Of a DNA stretch of 64,000 nucleotides, positions 7,910 through 15,852 are shown in pieces; position 1 is the first letter of the stretch; each line of letters starts with the position of its first letter. Source of the DNA: Thalassospira xianhensis MCCC 1A02616 (GTDB lineage: Bacteria > Pseudomonadota > Alphaproteobacteria > Rhodospirillales > Thalassospiraceae); assembly GCF_003326475.1 (NCBI RefSeq), contig NZ_JPWA01000001.1:124001-188000 (forward strand), in the 5' to 3' direction. The notes under the pieces were generated by a model. The model had not been told where the DNA came from. It searched no databases and saw only the letters and a list, made by a program, of their open reading frames with translations. A program made the translations under genes and the position numbers.

Positions 7910-9022
7910 AAGGCCCTGTGTCATAACGCGCTTATCAAAATCTCCTCGCGGTGTTCGAACCTCAATCTCTCTCGTTCCATCACCAGCTGCACTAATGAAC
8001 AAAGTATATCCATTCTCCGCCATGGCAACGACTTCGGCAATTTGAGGTTTGGTTAATCTCGAAAGCGCGAAAAAACGTGTAGGCGCTGTTGCCTGAAGAA
8101 AAACATTCATGAGGTCAGGCCGAAGGAAATCCGATATCTGTGTCATCCGCACCGAAAGCTCCAGGGCTTTAATCGTTGCCGCTCGCTGTTTGCGACACGT
8201 GTACCATGGGTGCCCCGTCAATTCTTCATAAACGCGAGATACAGGTTCTTCCATCCCCTCCAACCACTGTTCGAGCCTTTCTTCAGCTTCAGCAGCTTCC
8301 CTCTCAACCCTTATTTGGCGCATTTTATCCCTGAAGTTCCCAAGGAACTCTTTGGCATCATCCATTCTCCGGGCGGCAAAGGTTTCCATCAGACTGGCCC
8401 TGATTGCTCTCTTATGGCCTTCCGCCAAGGCATCAAGATTGTTAGCGAAATGTTTCAGTAAGCCGTTCTTATTGAGCTCCTCAACAAATGCTCTATCAAC
8501 GACGACGAAAGTGGCACCCTCGCCGTGATAGGGCCAAGCGCAAGAGATAGAACCATCTTTGTTGATTCGACACTCGCTGTCGCCATCGAGTTTTTCTTCC
8601 AGCATTCCGTCAGACTGGTCAAAGTCCTTGTCAATAATGACTATGGTTCCTCTATCAGAGGGAATAGGAAGACCAGAAAAAAGGCAACTTGACTGGTTCT
8701 GACATACGCCCACCTTGGCGGTCGATTTTTCGAAATACGCCATGGGCTTCGGAATGGCATTTTCCAACGCATTTCCTATAAAGCACTGTGCGTCATCTGC
8801 ATCATATCCTGGGTGCACATAGCAGAGCAGCATGTCCGGATTATGATTAAAGCCGTTATCCCAAACGACGCCACCCCCGTTTGGTTTCTGTTCGTCGGCC
8901 TTTACAATGATTTCAACGGCGAAAACATCATGCGACAGGGCAGCACAAGCTAAAATCAGCCAGCACAATCCGTTAATCGCCTTCTGCGACCACCGCAAAT
9001 CCGGATTTTTGGACACAGCCAT
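7886..9022 (-). CDS. Exported 378-residue protein of unknown function
   Basis: The start at 9022 (MAVSKNPDLRW) is chosen because it gives a good signal peptide: a basic stretch, the hydrophobic core CWLILACAALS, and a cleavage site near FAVE at about residue 36. The mature part has several Cys pairs, a Gly-rich WDNGFNHNP segment and a helical, Glu/Arg-rich middle (about residues 225-270) that may be a coiled coil. It is the last of three minus-strand genes. No family is recognised. Confidence 0.75.
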   Translation of the reverse strand: MAVSKNPDLRWSQKAINGLCWLILACAALSHDVFAVEIIVKADEQKPNGGGVVWDNGFNHNPDMLLCYVHPGYDADDAQCFIGNALENAIPKPMAYFEKSTAKVGVCQNQSSCLFSGLPIPSDRGTIVIIDKDFDQSDGMLEEKLDGDSECRINKDGSISCAWPYHGEGATFVVVDRAFVEELNKNGLLKHFANNLDALAEGHKRAIRASLMETFAARRMDDAKEFLGNFRDKMRQIRVEREAAEAEERLEQWLEGMEEPVSRVYEELTGHPWYTCRKQRAATIKALELSVRMTQISDFLRPDLMNVFLQATAPTRFFALSRLTKPQIAEVVAMAENGYTLFISAAGDGTREIEVRTPRGDFDKRVMTQGLLQACDWR

Positions 9023-9124
9023 CGTGCCTCCCCCATCGCGCAATAGCCCTAAATGGAAATACAACCATAGCGTTAAAGGGAAGGCCAGAGGAAAGACAAA
9101 TTCGCCGGACTAAATTTGGAAAGC

Positions 9125-9535
9125 TTACTTACAATTGCTCGCCGGTGCGCTCTCAACCAGCTTATCTGCCAGTTGCCTGATTGATCCGTCGGTTACAATG
9201 CCTGGGAACATCGGAAATCCACGCAGTGAAGGATTTGGGCTGATTTGATATCTATTGGAAATCAGGCGGTCCAGTTGACGACGTTCTTCCTCAGAGAGGA
9301 TTCCTTTTTCGCAAACGCAATCCAAGATTTCTTCATTCTGGCCGCTCCACCAGTCGGAAAGACCAAGAGCGTCGATTGTCGCTTCGCAGTGCACCCACCA
9401 GTTCGACAAACGGTGGAAGTATTGGTCGATTAATAGCAAAGGCTCTTGATCCCCTGTATCACTCGTATAGCGAACTTCGACATGGTCGAAAGTACCCAGC
9501 AGTTTAAAGTCTTCTTTCGATCTCTTACTATTCAT
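9125..9535 (-). CDS. Unrecognised 136-residue protein
   Basis: This soluble, Trp-rich, acidic protein has a WWVHCEATID segment near residue 47 and a helical DxL-rich second half. Its start lies 16 bases after the stop of the 81-residue gene upstream, so the two are probably co-transcribed. The antisense frame at 9245-9433 is a shadow. The function is unknown. Confidence 0.65.
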   Translation of the reverse strand: MNSKRSKEDFKLLGTFDHVEVRYTSDTGDQEPLLLIDQYFHRLSNWWVHCEATIDALGLSDWWSGQNEEILDCVCEKGILSEEERRQLDRLISNRYQISPNPSLRGFPMFPGIVTDGSIRQLADKLVESAPASNCK

Positions 9536-9551
9536 CGCTTATTACTCTTTA

Positions 9552-9797
9552 TCAAAAACTGGTAGCGTCTGGCACATCGGCACCTGATGTATGCGCCGTG
9601 AACCGCGTGGTGTCGACCACCCGCTTCGCCGAGATGTTTACCCCGGTTGCATGAAAAGACATTCTACCGGGGTGGTCTGAGGTACCATCCTTCAACTCCG
9701 CAGTGATTGCTGCGATGAGTTTCGGGTCTGTGATCTCGCCGACTTTGACGTCATCGGGTTTCAGTCGGTTCAGGTGATCAACGATATTCTTAGCCAT
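9552..9797 (-). CDS. Unrecognised 81-residue protein
   Basis: This small acidic protein starts MAKNIVDHLNRLKPDDV and has a His/Ser/Thr-rich, probably unstructured C-terminal half. It is the promoter-proximal gene of a minus-strand pair with the 136-residue protein. No family is recognised. Confidence 0.6.
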   Translation of the reverse strand: MAKNIVDHLNRLKPDDVKVGEITDPKLIAAITAELKDGTSDHPGRMSFHATGVNISAKRVVDTTRFTAHTSGADVPDATSF

Positions 9798-10077
9798 TAT
9801 CCATATCCTTTAGCCGAATTTAGTCTCAGGTTTGGCAGGTTCTACTTCGGGGTAGCAGAAAAATGCTTTCCAAGTATCAAGGAATTGGCCGCCCAATAAA
9901 TCAAAGAAAGCTATCCTAGCCTCCTGTGTGTCCTGTCAGGACACCTTTGAGCGATGCTTTGCTCTCTTGATGAAGCCGCTAATCTAGCATAAAAAAGAAG
10001 AAAGGCAATGAGTACCATTTGGTTGTATGGTGGAATTCACTTTTCAGATGGGTCAGTAATAAAAAGGAACCGGTGAG

Positions 10078-10299
10078 ATGTCGGATAAAAACATTGCAGG
10101 GAACGGACGGGTAGAGTTGGATGAGTCGCTTATTTGGCAGGACGTCAAAGAAGCCTGGAATTCCATTGCGGATGACTTCAACCAGTGGCACGAACTCGGC
10201 AGCGACGAAAAAGAGCGGTTGATCGAATTCCACAAAAATGGTGGAAACATTCGGGAATACGACGAGACCACCAAAGTCCATCCCGCTTTCTCGGTGTAA
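10078..10299 (+). CDS. Small acidic protein
   Basis: This 73-residue protein starts at the ATG at 10078 after aaaaggaaccggtgag. It is Trp- and Glu-rich and probably helical. It ends HPAFSV, which loosely resembles the short hydrophobic tail on several proteins between 44 and 56 kb. The antisense frames here are shadows. The function is unknown. The 280 bases upstream hold no other gene I can support. Confidence 0.6.
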   Translation: MSDKNIAGNGRVELDESLIWQDVKEAWNSIADDFNQWHELGSDEKERLIEFHKNGGNIREYDETTKVHPAFSV

Positions 10300-10347
10300 C
10301 AACTCCTGCGCATCCAAAGAAAACACGAAGATATAAAGTAAAACGTG

Positions 10348-10375
10348 TTGACAATTCCTTTACCATAGGTACTCT
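10348..10375 (+). promoter_or_regulatory. Promoter with TTGACA and TACTCT boxes
   Basis: GTGTTGACAA gives a perfect -35 at 10348-10353, and TACTCT sits 16 bases further on. It belongs to the promoter class repeated through the window and would drive the interrupted frame at 10429 and the membrane protein genes after it. Confidence 0.5.
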
Positions 10376-10428
10376 CGTGAGCAAATCAACGCCATTAAGG
10401 TGATTTTTGTGTCCAGAGGAAGATCCAC

Positions 10429-10584
10429 ATGGTGGAGTTGAGCGATCGTCGAGAAACCGTTCAGATTGATACTGCCGCTTAGTCGGCAAGAGGCATACTG
10501 GTAACTGAAGAAGAACGCAACCTCGCAATGGGGATGAAGCCTTCTCCTTTCAGCCTAGACGATATCCCACACACCCCTTTGTAA
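10429..10584 (+). pseudogene. Short frame interrupted by an in-frame TAG
   Basis: An ATG at 10429, preceded by an AGAGGAAG ribosome site, opens MVELSDRRETVQIDTAA and stops at a TAG at 10480-10482. The same frame then continues with coding-like sequence (GILVTEEERNLAMGMKPSPF) to a TAA at 582-584. Read through, it would be a 51-residue protein. The simplest explanation is a nonsense mutation, and stop-codon readthrough is the alternative. Confidence 0.35.
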
Positions 10585-10608
10585 GCTATGAGCAGTGGAA
10601 ACTAGTGA

Positions 10609-10959
10609 GTGGCTTCTTTGGGCTCCAAGACAAGTTGGAAGGCTAAAGATTTGTACGGTTTTATCTCACTAGTAGACGAAATATGCTGGGCGGTAGACCG
10701 TGTACCGACCCCTGTGATGTGCTTTCTGTTTGCCGGGATGTTTGCCGGGATCAGCATGTCAATAGGCTATGACGTTATCAATCCTGAGCCACAAGAGAAC
10801 CGACCTGAGATGACCCGACTGGTCGAGGAATGTAAAACTCAAGCCGTGAAGGAAAACGTAGCTGAAGATGCAGCGCGTGACCCTGACTTCGTTGTAATCC
10901 AAGGCGACCTTAATCGGTCCCTTAGCCAGCGCAAAAAAGATCGTCTTTCTTTTCATTAG
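10609..10959 (+). CDS. Membrane-anchored small protein
   Basis: This 116-residue frame uses a GTG at 10609. A single hydrophobic segment at about residues 37-55 (MCFLFAGMFAGISMSIGY) should span the membrane, followed by a charged, helical C-terminal half with the odd YD-VINPEPQENRPE linker. Upstream Met starts are absent, so the start remains uncertain. It leads into three more small membrane proteins. The function is unknown. Confidence 0.5.
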   Translation: MASLGSKTSWKAKDLYGFISLVDEICWAVDRVPTPVMCFLFAGMFAGISMSIGYDVINPEPQENRPEMTRLVEECKTQAVKENVAEDAARDPDFVVIQGDLNRSLSQRKKDRLSFH

Positions 10960-10995
10960 GGTGGTCCTGGCCACTCATTAAAGTGGAGATACACT

Positions 10996-11085
10996 ATGAT
11001 TCTTGCACGCGTTTATGCCGTTTTGTTCCTTCTGATTACAGTTGGTATCACGCTTTTGTTTTTGTTCGCTCCAGGACAACACTAA
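10996..11085 (+). CDS. 29-residue single-span membrane micropeptide
   Basis: An ATG at 10996, with GGAG eight bases upstream, encodes 29 residues. About 20 of these are a continuous hydrophobic helix (VYAVLFLLITVGITLLFLF), and the peptide ends APGQH. It has the form of a real membrane microprotein. It lies between two longer membrane protein genes on the same strand and could be a small regulatory subunit. Confidence 0.5.
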   Translation: MILARVYAVLFLLITVGITLLFLFAPGQH

Positions 11086-11204
11086 AAACTCCTTGTTCGC
11101 GAAAGCGGGTTAAGCTGTCGGAGAAAAGAGAACTGATGCCTGCTTCACTGACTTCCTCACTGGCAGGAGAAGCTGCTCTCAAACGTTATCAGAGGCGCCA
11201 TTCA

Positions 11205-11546
11205 ATGCGTAACAAGATCCCTTTCTACATCGTTTTATTCGGGGTGGTAATCCTTGCACTATTGCCCGGCGTGTCTTTGGTTTCTGCTGACCGAACCTCA
11301 TCGTCATGGACTGCCGAGGTTGTGACGCCACTAGAAGCGCCCCTTAGAGGCAATCAGGAGCTGACTGTTGTTCTTGATTACTATCGCCGCTGTGCGGGCT
11401 ATTATGTCAATCCAGCAATTACTAACGATTGCCTGACCGAAACTGCCGAATTCGTTGAAAGACTTCAGCTCCCTGCGTCGGCTTTTGGTTTGATGAGGCA
11501 ATTGGCGATAAACAACACCGCATTCTGGAATTCAGACCGCGATTAG
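11205..11546 (+). CDS. Exported or anchored small protein, copy 1 of 2
   Basis: The start at 11205 (MRNKIPFYIVLFGV) gives a basic residue and a hydrophobic signal or anchor to about residue 27. The 85-residue outer part has two Cys in the pattern RRCAGYYVNP..NDCL, followed by FVERLQLPASA and INNTAFWNSD. The next gene encodes a clear paralogue with the same layout (FVEVLRLPPPS, NNDTYWRKL). The two Cys may form a disulphide in the periplasm. The function is unknown. Confidence 0.65.
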   Translation: MRNKIPFYIVLFGVVILALLPGVSLVSADRTSSSWTAEVVTPLEAPLRGNQELTVVLDYYRRCAGYYVNPAITNDCLTETAEFVERLQLPASAFGLMRQLAINNTAFWNSDRD

Positions 11547-11624
11547 CCGCTTGCCTCCTGCAAAAGACTTATATCCGATCACACCAAAGAGTGCTGTTAG
11601 CGCCCCGCAGGATTGAGGTACTCA

Positions 11625-11999
11625 ATGTCAAATGACCCGTTTACAAAGTTTCTCGTAAGATGCCTTGTGATTGTGCCTTTATTGATCGCAGTGGTGGCGA
11701 TTAATTTAATGCAGGCGAGAGAGCTAGATGAGTGGCGGGACACCGTTGTGATGCCGGTGAGGGTGCAATACACCGACAATCCCACCGCGAATAAAATTAC
11801 CGACTATTTTCAAGCGTGCGCTTCTGACAGTATCGAGTTCCTTGCGCACTGGACCCCAAATGACGCTCAGAAATGTCTGAAAGACACCTTCGACTTTGTT
11901 GAGGTTCTGAGGCTGCCACCGCCGAGCCAGCGCATCTTGGAAGAACTCAACAGGAATAACGACACCTATTGGCGCAAGCTGAAACCAAGAGGTTCCTGA
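11625..11999 (+). CDS. Exported or anchored small protein, copy 2 of 2
   Basis: This 124-residue paralogue of the protein at 11205 is chosen from the ATG at 11625 because GAGG lies at 616-619. It has an N-terminal membrane helix (about residues 8-28), the conserved paired Cys (QACASD..AQKCL), and the shared FDFVEVLRLPPPS block. The pair probably arose by tandem duplication and probably acts in the periplasm. Confidence 0.65.
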   Translation: MSNDPFTKFLVRCLVIVPLLIAVVAINLMQARELDEWRDTVVMPVRVQYTDNPTANKITDYFQACASDSIEFLAHWTPNDAQKCLKDTFDFVEVLRLPPPSQRILEELNRNNDTYWRKLKPRGS

Positions 12000-12090
12000 C
12001 CTCGTTTGCCAGAGGTTGCCTTACACATTGGGCTTCAGGTCGCGTAACTATGTACAGAACACCCGTGCATGCAACTAAGCGGATATCCCG

Positions 12091-13395
12091 ATGAAAGACC
12101 AATTGAGAAATTTCGTTCTTGGCATGAACCTTGAAGGAAACAAGGTTTCGCTGACCAACAAGTTTCGACGGATTACCGCCGATGTCGCGCGCCGCATCCC
12201 TGAACTCCCAAATCGTCTGAAGCAGATGGCAGATATTGAACAGTTCCTAGCGGACCGAACAGGCGACTTTCTACGACCAGGAGACACCGACGGCGAGTTT
12301 GATGCCTGCAATCTTCTGCATTGGCTGTCTTTGGCGGAAGAGGCCAACGTTGCATTCGTTGAAGCGCGCCCGGTACTAACTCTGACAGAAGGCGAGGTCA
12401 GCGCCCTGTCGGGAAAGGTCAAGATTGCGGGGTCGGCCGTCACACGCCGCCTGGAAAAAGCGCTATCACAACTTGCTGTGCAAGACGGCCAGTCGGAAAG
12501 ATCACCACGTGAGCCGATCGGGGACTGTGCAGAGAAAGCGGCACAGGCAATGGACGACGTTCCAGAAGGGTGGATGGTTCGCCACGTCCGGGCCGGGCCC
12601 AGTACGCTCAAAGCACTCGCTGGCACGGGGCTTCTTGAGGACACAGCGCCACAAGTTCGTTTTGGACCTGATGTCGAAGTCGGCCCTGGCTGGTACAGGG
12701 TTGGCAACCGGCGCCACATTGATGTTGCAGATGCCCGACTTGTGTCGTCCGTCGTAACCGGTCCAGTCAGTGACGAACAGGTCTATGTCGCGCGACCATG
12801 GATTACAGCGGCACGCTGGTTTGAGGGGGTTGACCCCCACCGCGGAATGGACGGCCCCGCTGGGCGCGGCCGTTGGCCCGCAGAATGGCGTGTCTTTGTT
12901 GAGCAGGGCGAGGTTATTGGTGTAGCCAACTATTACGGCTGGACCGACGCTATGAGCCCGGAGAGCGCCAAAATGGCACTTGAGGCCAAGGCGTTGGCGG
13001 AGCGCATCATCGATGTTGCACAACAGCGATCCGTTGTCCCCGTGCATCCCGACTTCGAAGTGCAAACCCTGAACGCCGAACGCAAGACATTGCTCCGTGA
13101 GAGGTTCCCGGAAGGAAGCTTCAACTGCACTCTCGATTTCATCGAGTCAGAAAATGGCCTCCTGCTTCTGGAAGGTGGCCCGGCCTTCCATCCGAAAATG
13201 GGAGGAGGCCACCCTTGTGCGTTCTTGGGCCGCAATCGACCAGAAGGTGTGTGCTTTCAGGTAGGGCCGAGCATCCATCCGCTTGTGCCGTACACATGGA
13301 CAGAGGAGAATGCAAATTCGTCTGTCACATTAAGCTTCGAAGAAACCTCAGAGATGGCTCAGAACCCGAGGCTCCCGAGAAACGGGTTGTCCTAA
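12091..13395 (+). CDS. ATP-grasp-like enzyme
   Basis: In this 434-residue protein the second half has the layout of an ATP-grasp ligase: YVARPWITAARWF, then EWRVFVEQGEVIGVANY (about residue 270) and LDFIESENGLLLLEGG (about residue 352). The last block would supply the acidic metal ligands. ATP-grasp enzymes join an acid to an amine or thiol using ATP, but the substrate cannot be read here. The N-terminal 140 residues are helical and unassigned. An ATP-grasp protein is a regular member of Ter-associated biosynthetic clusters. The large antisense frames over it are shadows. Confidence 0.6.
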   Translation: MKDQLRNFVLGMNLEGNKVSLTNKFRRITADVARRIPELPNRLKQMADIEQFLADRTGDFLRPGDTDGEFDACNLLHWLSLAEEANVAFVEARPVLTLTEGEVSALSGKVKIAGSAVTRRLEKALSQLAVQDGQSERSPREPIGDCAEKAAQAMDDVPEGWMVRHVRAGPSTLKALAGTGLLEDTAPQVRFGPDVEVGPGWYRVGNRRHIDVADARLVSSVVTGPVSDEQVYVARPWITAARWFEGVDPHRGMDGPAGRGRWPAEWRVFVEQGEVIGVANYYGWTDAMSPESAKMALEAKALAERIIDVAQQRSVVPVHPDFEVQTLNAERKTLLRERFPEGSFNCTLDFIESENGLLLLEGGPAFHPKMGGGHPCAFLGRNRPEGVCFQVGPSIHPLVPYTWTEENANSSVTLSFEETSEMAQNPRLPRNGLS

Positions 13396-13415
13396 CTAAC
13401 TTTCGCTTGGACCAA

Positions 13416-13949
13416 CTAAGTCAATTTGAAGAAAACGAACACCCACCCAGGTGCTCCATCTGGAAAACAATCGAAGGGAATGTTATTGTTATGAGCATAA
13501 TCTAGAACATAAGGAATCATCTGTGGACCGTTTGCGACCGGGGCTAGGTCATTCTGAGACGCGCCATTGAGGGCCTCCAAAGCACCACACAAAGGTATGT
13601 CCTGATCAATTGTTTCATAATTATATTCATCAACAAGAACACGGGTGCCAACAATCCCCTTTCCGTCCGACGAACGTACAATAACCCTAATGGGATTGTT
13701 CTTGATGTAAAGGTTAGGCCCGGATAAATACCCCTCGTCCGCAAGCACCCTGACGGTAACTGATGACAATGGAGTTGTCAGTCCTCGCACAGCAAGAGCT
13801 GCCTTAATTTGCTGGACTGCGTTTATGATCTCCAACGCCTCAGCTTTGGCAGAAGACGCGGTATAAGCACGCCCACCATAGTAGACGGTAGAAAGAGCAA
13901 TACCAACACCAAGCGCGATGGAAAGAACAGCTACAACCAGAGAGTACAT
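13416..13949 (-). CDS. Type IV pilin-like protein, copy A
   Basis: This 177-residue protein starts with an uncharged hydrophobic helix (MYSLVVAVLSIALGVGIAL) running into YYGGRAYTASSAKAEALEIINAVQQIKAAL. This resembles the N-terminal spine of type IVb (PilS-like) pilins, where a YYGG turn follows the helix. There is no leader peptide or GFxxxE processing site, so it is either a pilin relative that inserts uncut or only a convergent membrane-anchored protein. A paralogue lies at 28683. Two Cys in the C-terminal half (IPLCGALE, FDCFPDG) match those in the paralogue. Confidence 0.55.
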   Translation of the reverse strand: MYSLVVAVLSIALGVGIALSTVYYGGRAYTASSAKAEALEIINAVQQIKAALAVRGLTTPLSSVTVRVLADEGYLSGPNLYIKNNPIRVIVRSSDGKGIVGTRVLVDEYNYETIDQDIPLCGALEALNGASQNDLAPVANGPQMIPYVLDYAHNNNIPFDCFPDGAPGWVFVFFKLT

Positions 13950-14111
13950 TCAAACCTCATATATGAAATTCCAGCCCCCGCATAATATACATCCTTCCGG
14001 GAGAGAGACGTTTTACTTATAGGGTAATGTGACATCAAAGATTCCCAAAGTATTATTTGACTTCCACTTCTGTAGTGTTAAGTCATACTTTGAGCGTCGT
14101 TCGCGCTTAGA

Positions 14112-14597
14112 TTATAGGTTTGGGGCAGTGGCATAATGAGGTGCGAATGGAAGCTCGGGAAAATAATTCTGCAAAGCGCCCAGAGCAATTTCCTTGGCGA
14201 CCTCGACTTGTTCCCACATGAACGGTAGATAGTCCGCTTTAAACTTAGCCGGTTCACCATAGAAGTCTTGCAACTCTTCAAGGAATTCGGCTGTAGTTCT
14301 GTGCGTCGAGAACAGCATGCCGCGGCGATACTCTTTGTATCGCTTCAAATCACCTTCACTGAGTTGAGGGTTAAGGGGAGCATACCGGTCGACCATAGCT
14401 CCTTGAATAAAAGCACCGGAAATGTCGAAGGCTAGACCGTCTGGTGATTTCACCCAACTATGTGCCACGCCAGAGCGAGACTTGGAACGCACAGATACCG
14501 TTTGAATTGGCCACCCTGTAATCGTGTGTAGAGCTATTGCCATAGGGTAGCACAAGCCAGAAGTATACTTTTGAATAAGCTCGCTTGTTATATCCAT
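14112..14597 (-). CDS. Predicted Cys-His-Asp thiol hydrolase, copy 1 of 2
   Basis: This 161-residue protein has the signature of a papain- or transglutaminase-like fold: CYPMAIALHTITGWPI with Cys16 starting the helix, AHSWVKSPDG with the His, and FDISGAF with the Asp. Such proteins may be proteases, amidases or acyltransferases. The neighbouring paralogue lacks the Cys. The two genes are 20 bases apart and probably co-transcribed. The substrate is unknown. Confidence 0.6.
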   Translation of the reverse strand: MDITSELIQKYTSGLCYPMAIALHTITGWPIQTVSVRSKSRSGVAHSWVKSPDGLAFDISGAFIQGAMVDRYAPLNPQLSEGDLKRYKEYRRGMLFSTHRTTAEFLEELQDFYGEPAKFKADYLPFMWEQVEVAKEIALGALQNYFPELPFAPHYATAPNL

Positions 14598-14617
14598 CTC
14601 GGCACCTGAACTGGAGA

Positions 14618-15109
14618 TTATGGGCTCGGGACCGGGGTGCCCTCACACACAAGCGGAAGATCAGGAAAGTGTGAACGCAGACAAGCAATGGCAACCGGCT
14701 GCGCAGCTTCTACTTTTTGCCACAACGTAGGCAGGAAGAACGTTGAAAAGTCGAGCCCACCCCACTCCATATCGTAGAAGTCCTTCAGCTCTTCTACGAA
14801 CTCATTCACGGTACTGTGAGAAGAATACTCCATATGTGTCCGGTATTTTTTATTTCGTTCCGCAGTGCCTGTGGACACATTGATGATAGGCATATACTTG
14901 TCCGGTAGTGTACTGACATCAAATGAACCCGAGATGTCAAACCCACCACCATCCGGCGATTGCACCCAGCTATGCGGCATGCCTGTACGGTCTCTGCAAA
15001 CCACTGTGAGTGTGTGTATCGGCCAACCGGTCAAGTTATGCATTGCTATTGCCATAGCATGTGAATCATTGCCTGAATAAGTTCTTATCAGTTCCTTGGA
15101 GATTTCCAT
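14618..15109 (-). CDS. Thiol hydrolase paralogue lacking the catalytic Cys, copy 2 of 2
   Basis: This 163-residue paralogue of the protein at 14112 shares MAIAMHNLTGWPI, PHSWVQSPDGGGFDISG and the C-terminal helices. At the position of the active Cys it reads NDSHAMA, so Ser or His replaces Cys. It is therefore probably inactive or changed in chemistry, and may be a regulatory partner of its neighbour. It is the first gene of the pair. Confidence 0.6.
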   Translation of the reverse strand: MEISKELIRTYSGNDSHAMAIAMHNLTGWPIHTLTVVCRDRTGMPHSWVQSPDGGGFDISGSFDVSTLPDKYMPIINVSTGTAERNKKYRTHMEYSSHSTVNEFVEELKDFYDMEWGGLDFSTFFLPTLWQKVEAAQPVAIACLRSHFPDLPLVCEGTPVPSP

Positions 15110-15197
15110 TCACTCACTCAATTCTATAGGGGGACACATGCACAAGAATAACCCGGCCACATGCTTATGACGGAACACAATAAAGAATCAATTGACC

Positions 15198-15731
15198 TTA
15201 ATTGGCCAGGCACGCCCAAAGATAGCGACGTCCAATATCTGTCAGGTTATACTTATCATCACGTGTGAGCCCAAGGCGGGACATGATTGAAAGCACCAGG
15301 TCACCGTTCTGGTATCGACATACCTGCCTCAGGAGAGATTCATTGATAGCCACGCGGGCAGGCAACACCCCAAAATCTGCGCCTCCTAAAGCTTCAGCAA
15401 TCTCAGCATCCGAAATCATTTCTGAGCCCGCTTCCTCATGCGTTTTTGTGTGACAAACTGCGTGGAAGCTGGACCAAAGATAGCTCCGGCCAGAAGCGGT
15501 GAGTTTTGGCGCAGTTCTGCTTCCCATCGCAAGGATTTTGATGGGGTCACCACTGACCAGCCCATGCTCCAGGAGAATTCTCAGCGCTGTGCTGCCGTTA
15601 TGGTAGCTACACGCAACCTTAAGCAAGGCCTGGCTGACAACATCTCTAGGGGCAGTCGTACCAAAATTGGCTGTTCCATGCACCTCGGCGATACGTGCAT
15701 CAGAAATCAAGCTCTCTGGGATAGGGGGCAT
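15198..15731 (-). CDS. Protein of two tandem winged-helix-like repeats
   Basis: The start at 15731 gives 177 residues made of two similar halves. SDARIAEVHGTANFGTTAP...SYHNGSTALRILLEHGLV...YLWSSF is repeated as SDAEIAEALGGADFGVLPA...RYQNGDLVLSIMSRLGLT...YLWACL. Each half looks like a small three-helix or winged-helix unit. The layout suggests DNA binding, but no direct evidence exists. It is divergent from the 400-residue gene at 15853, and the gap holds an AAGGAAAA/TTTTCCTT repeat. Confidence 0.6.
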   Translation of the reverse strand: MPPIPESLISDARIAEVHGTANFGTTAPRDVVSQALLKVACSYHNGSTALRILLEHGLVSGDPIKILAMGSRTAPKLTASGRSYLWSSFHAVCHTKTHEEAGSEMISDAEIAEALGGADFGVLPARVAINESLLRQVCRYQNGDLVLSIMSRLGLTRDDKYNLTDIGRRYLWACLAN

Positions 15732-15800
15732 GCAGAACTCCTTCAGAATGAAAGAAAACAGAAATAAAACTATGCATCGAGGATTTGGTACGGTATCAAA

Positions 15801-15830
15801 TAAGGAAAATATGTAAACAGTTTTCCTTTT
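15801..15830. promoter_or_regulatory. Inverted TAAGGAAAA / TTTTCCTTTT motif between divergent genes
   Basis: TAAGGAAAA at 801-809 and TTTTCCTTTT at 821-830 form an inverted pair 11 bases apart, in the gap between genes at 15731 (minus) and 15853 (plus). Similar pairs occur at about 25334, 35982, 52418 and 62111. It is a candidate operator for a shared regulator. Confidence 0.4.
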
Positions 15831-15852
15831 GCAGAATGACAGGAAGCAACTC

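Noticed and set aside
12075-12719. Long minus-strand frame (214 codons) over the ATP-grasp-like gene
   Set aside because: It is antisense to a gene with clear motifs, Arg/Ser-rich, and has no ribosome site.
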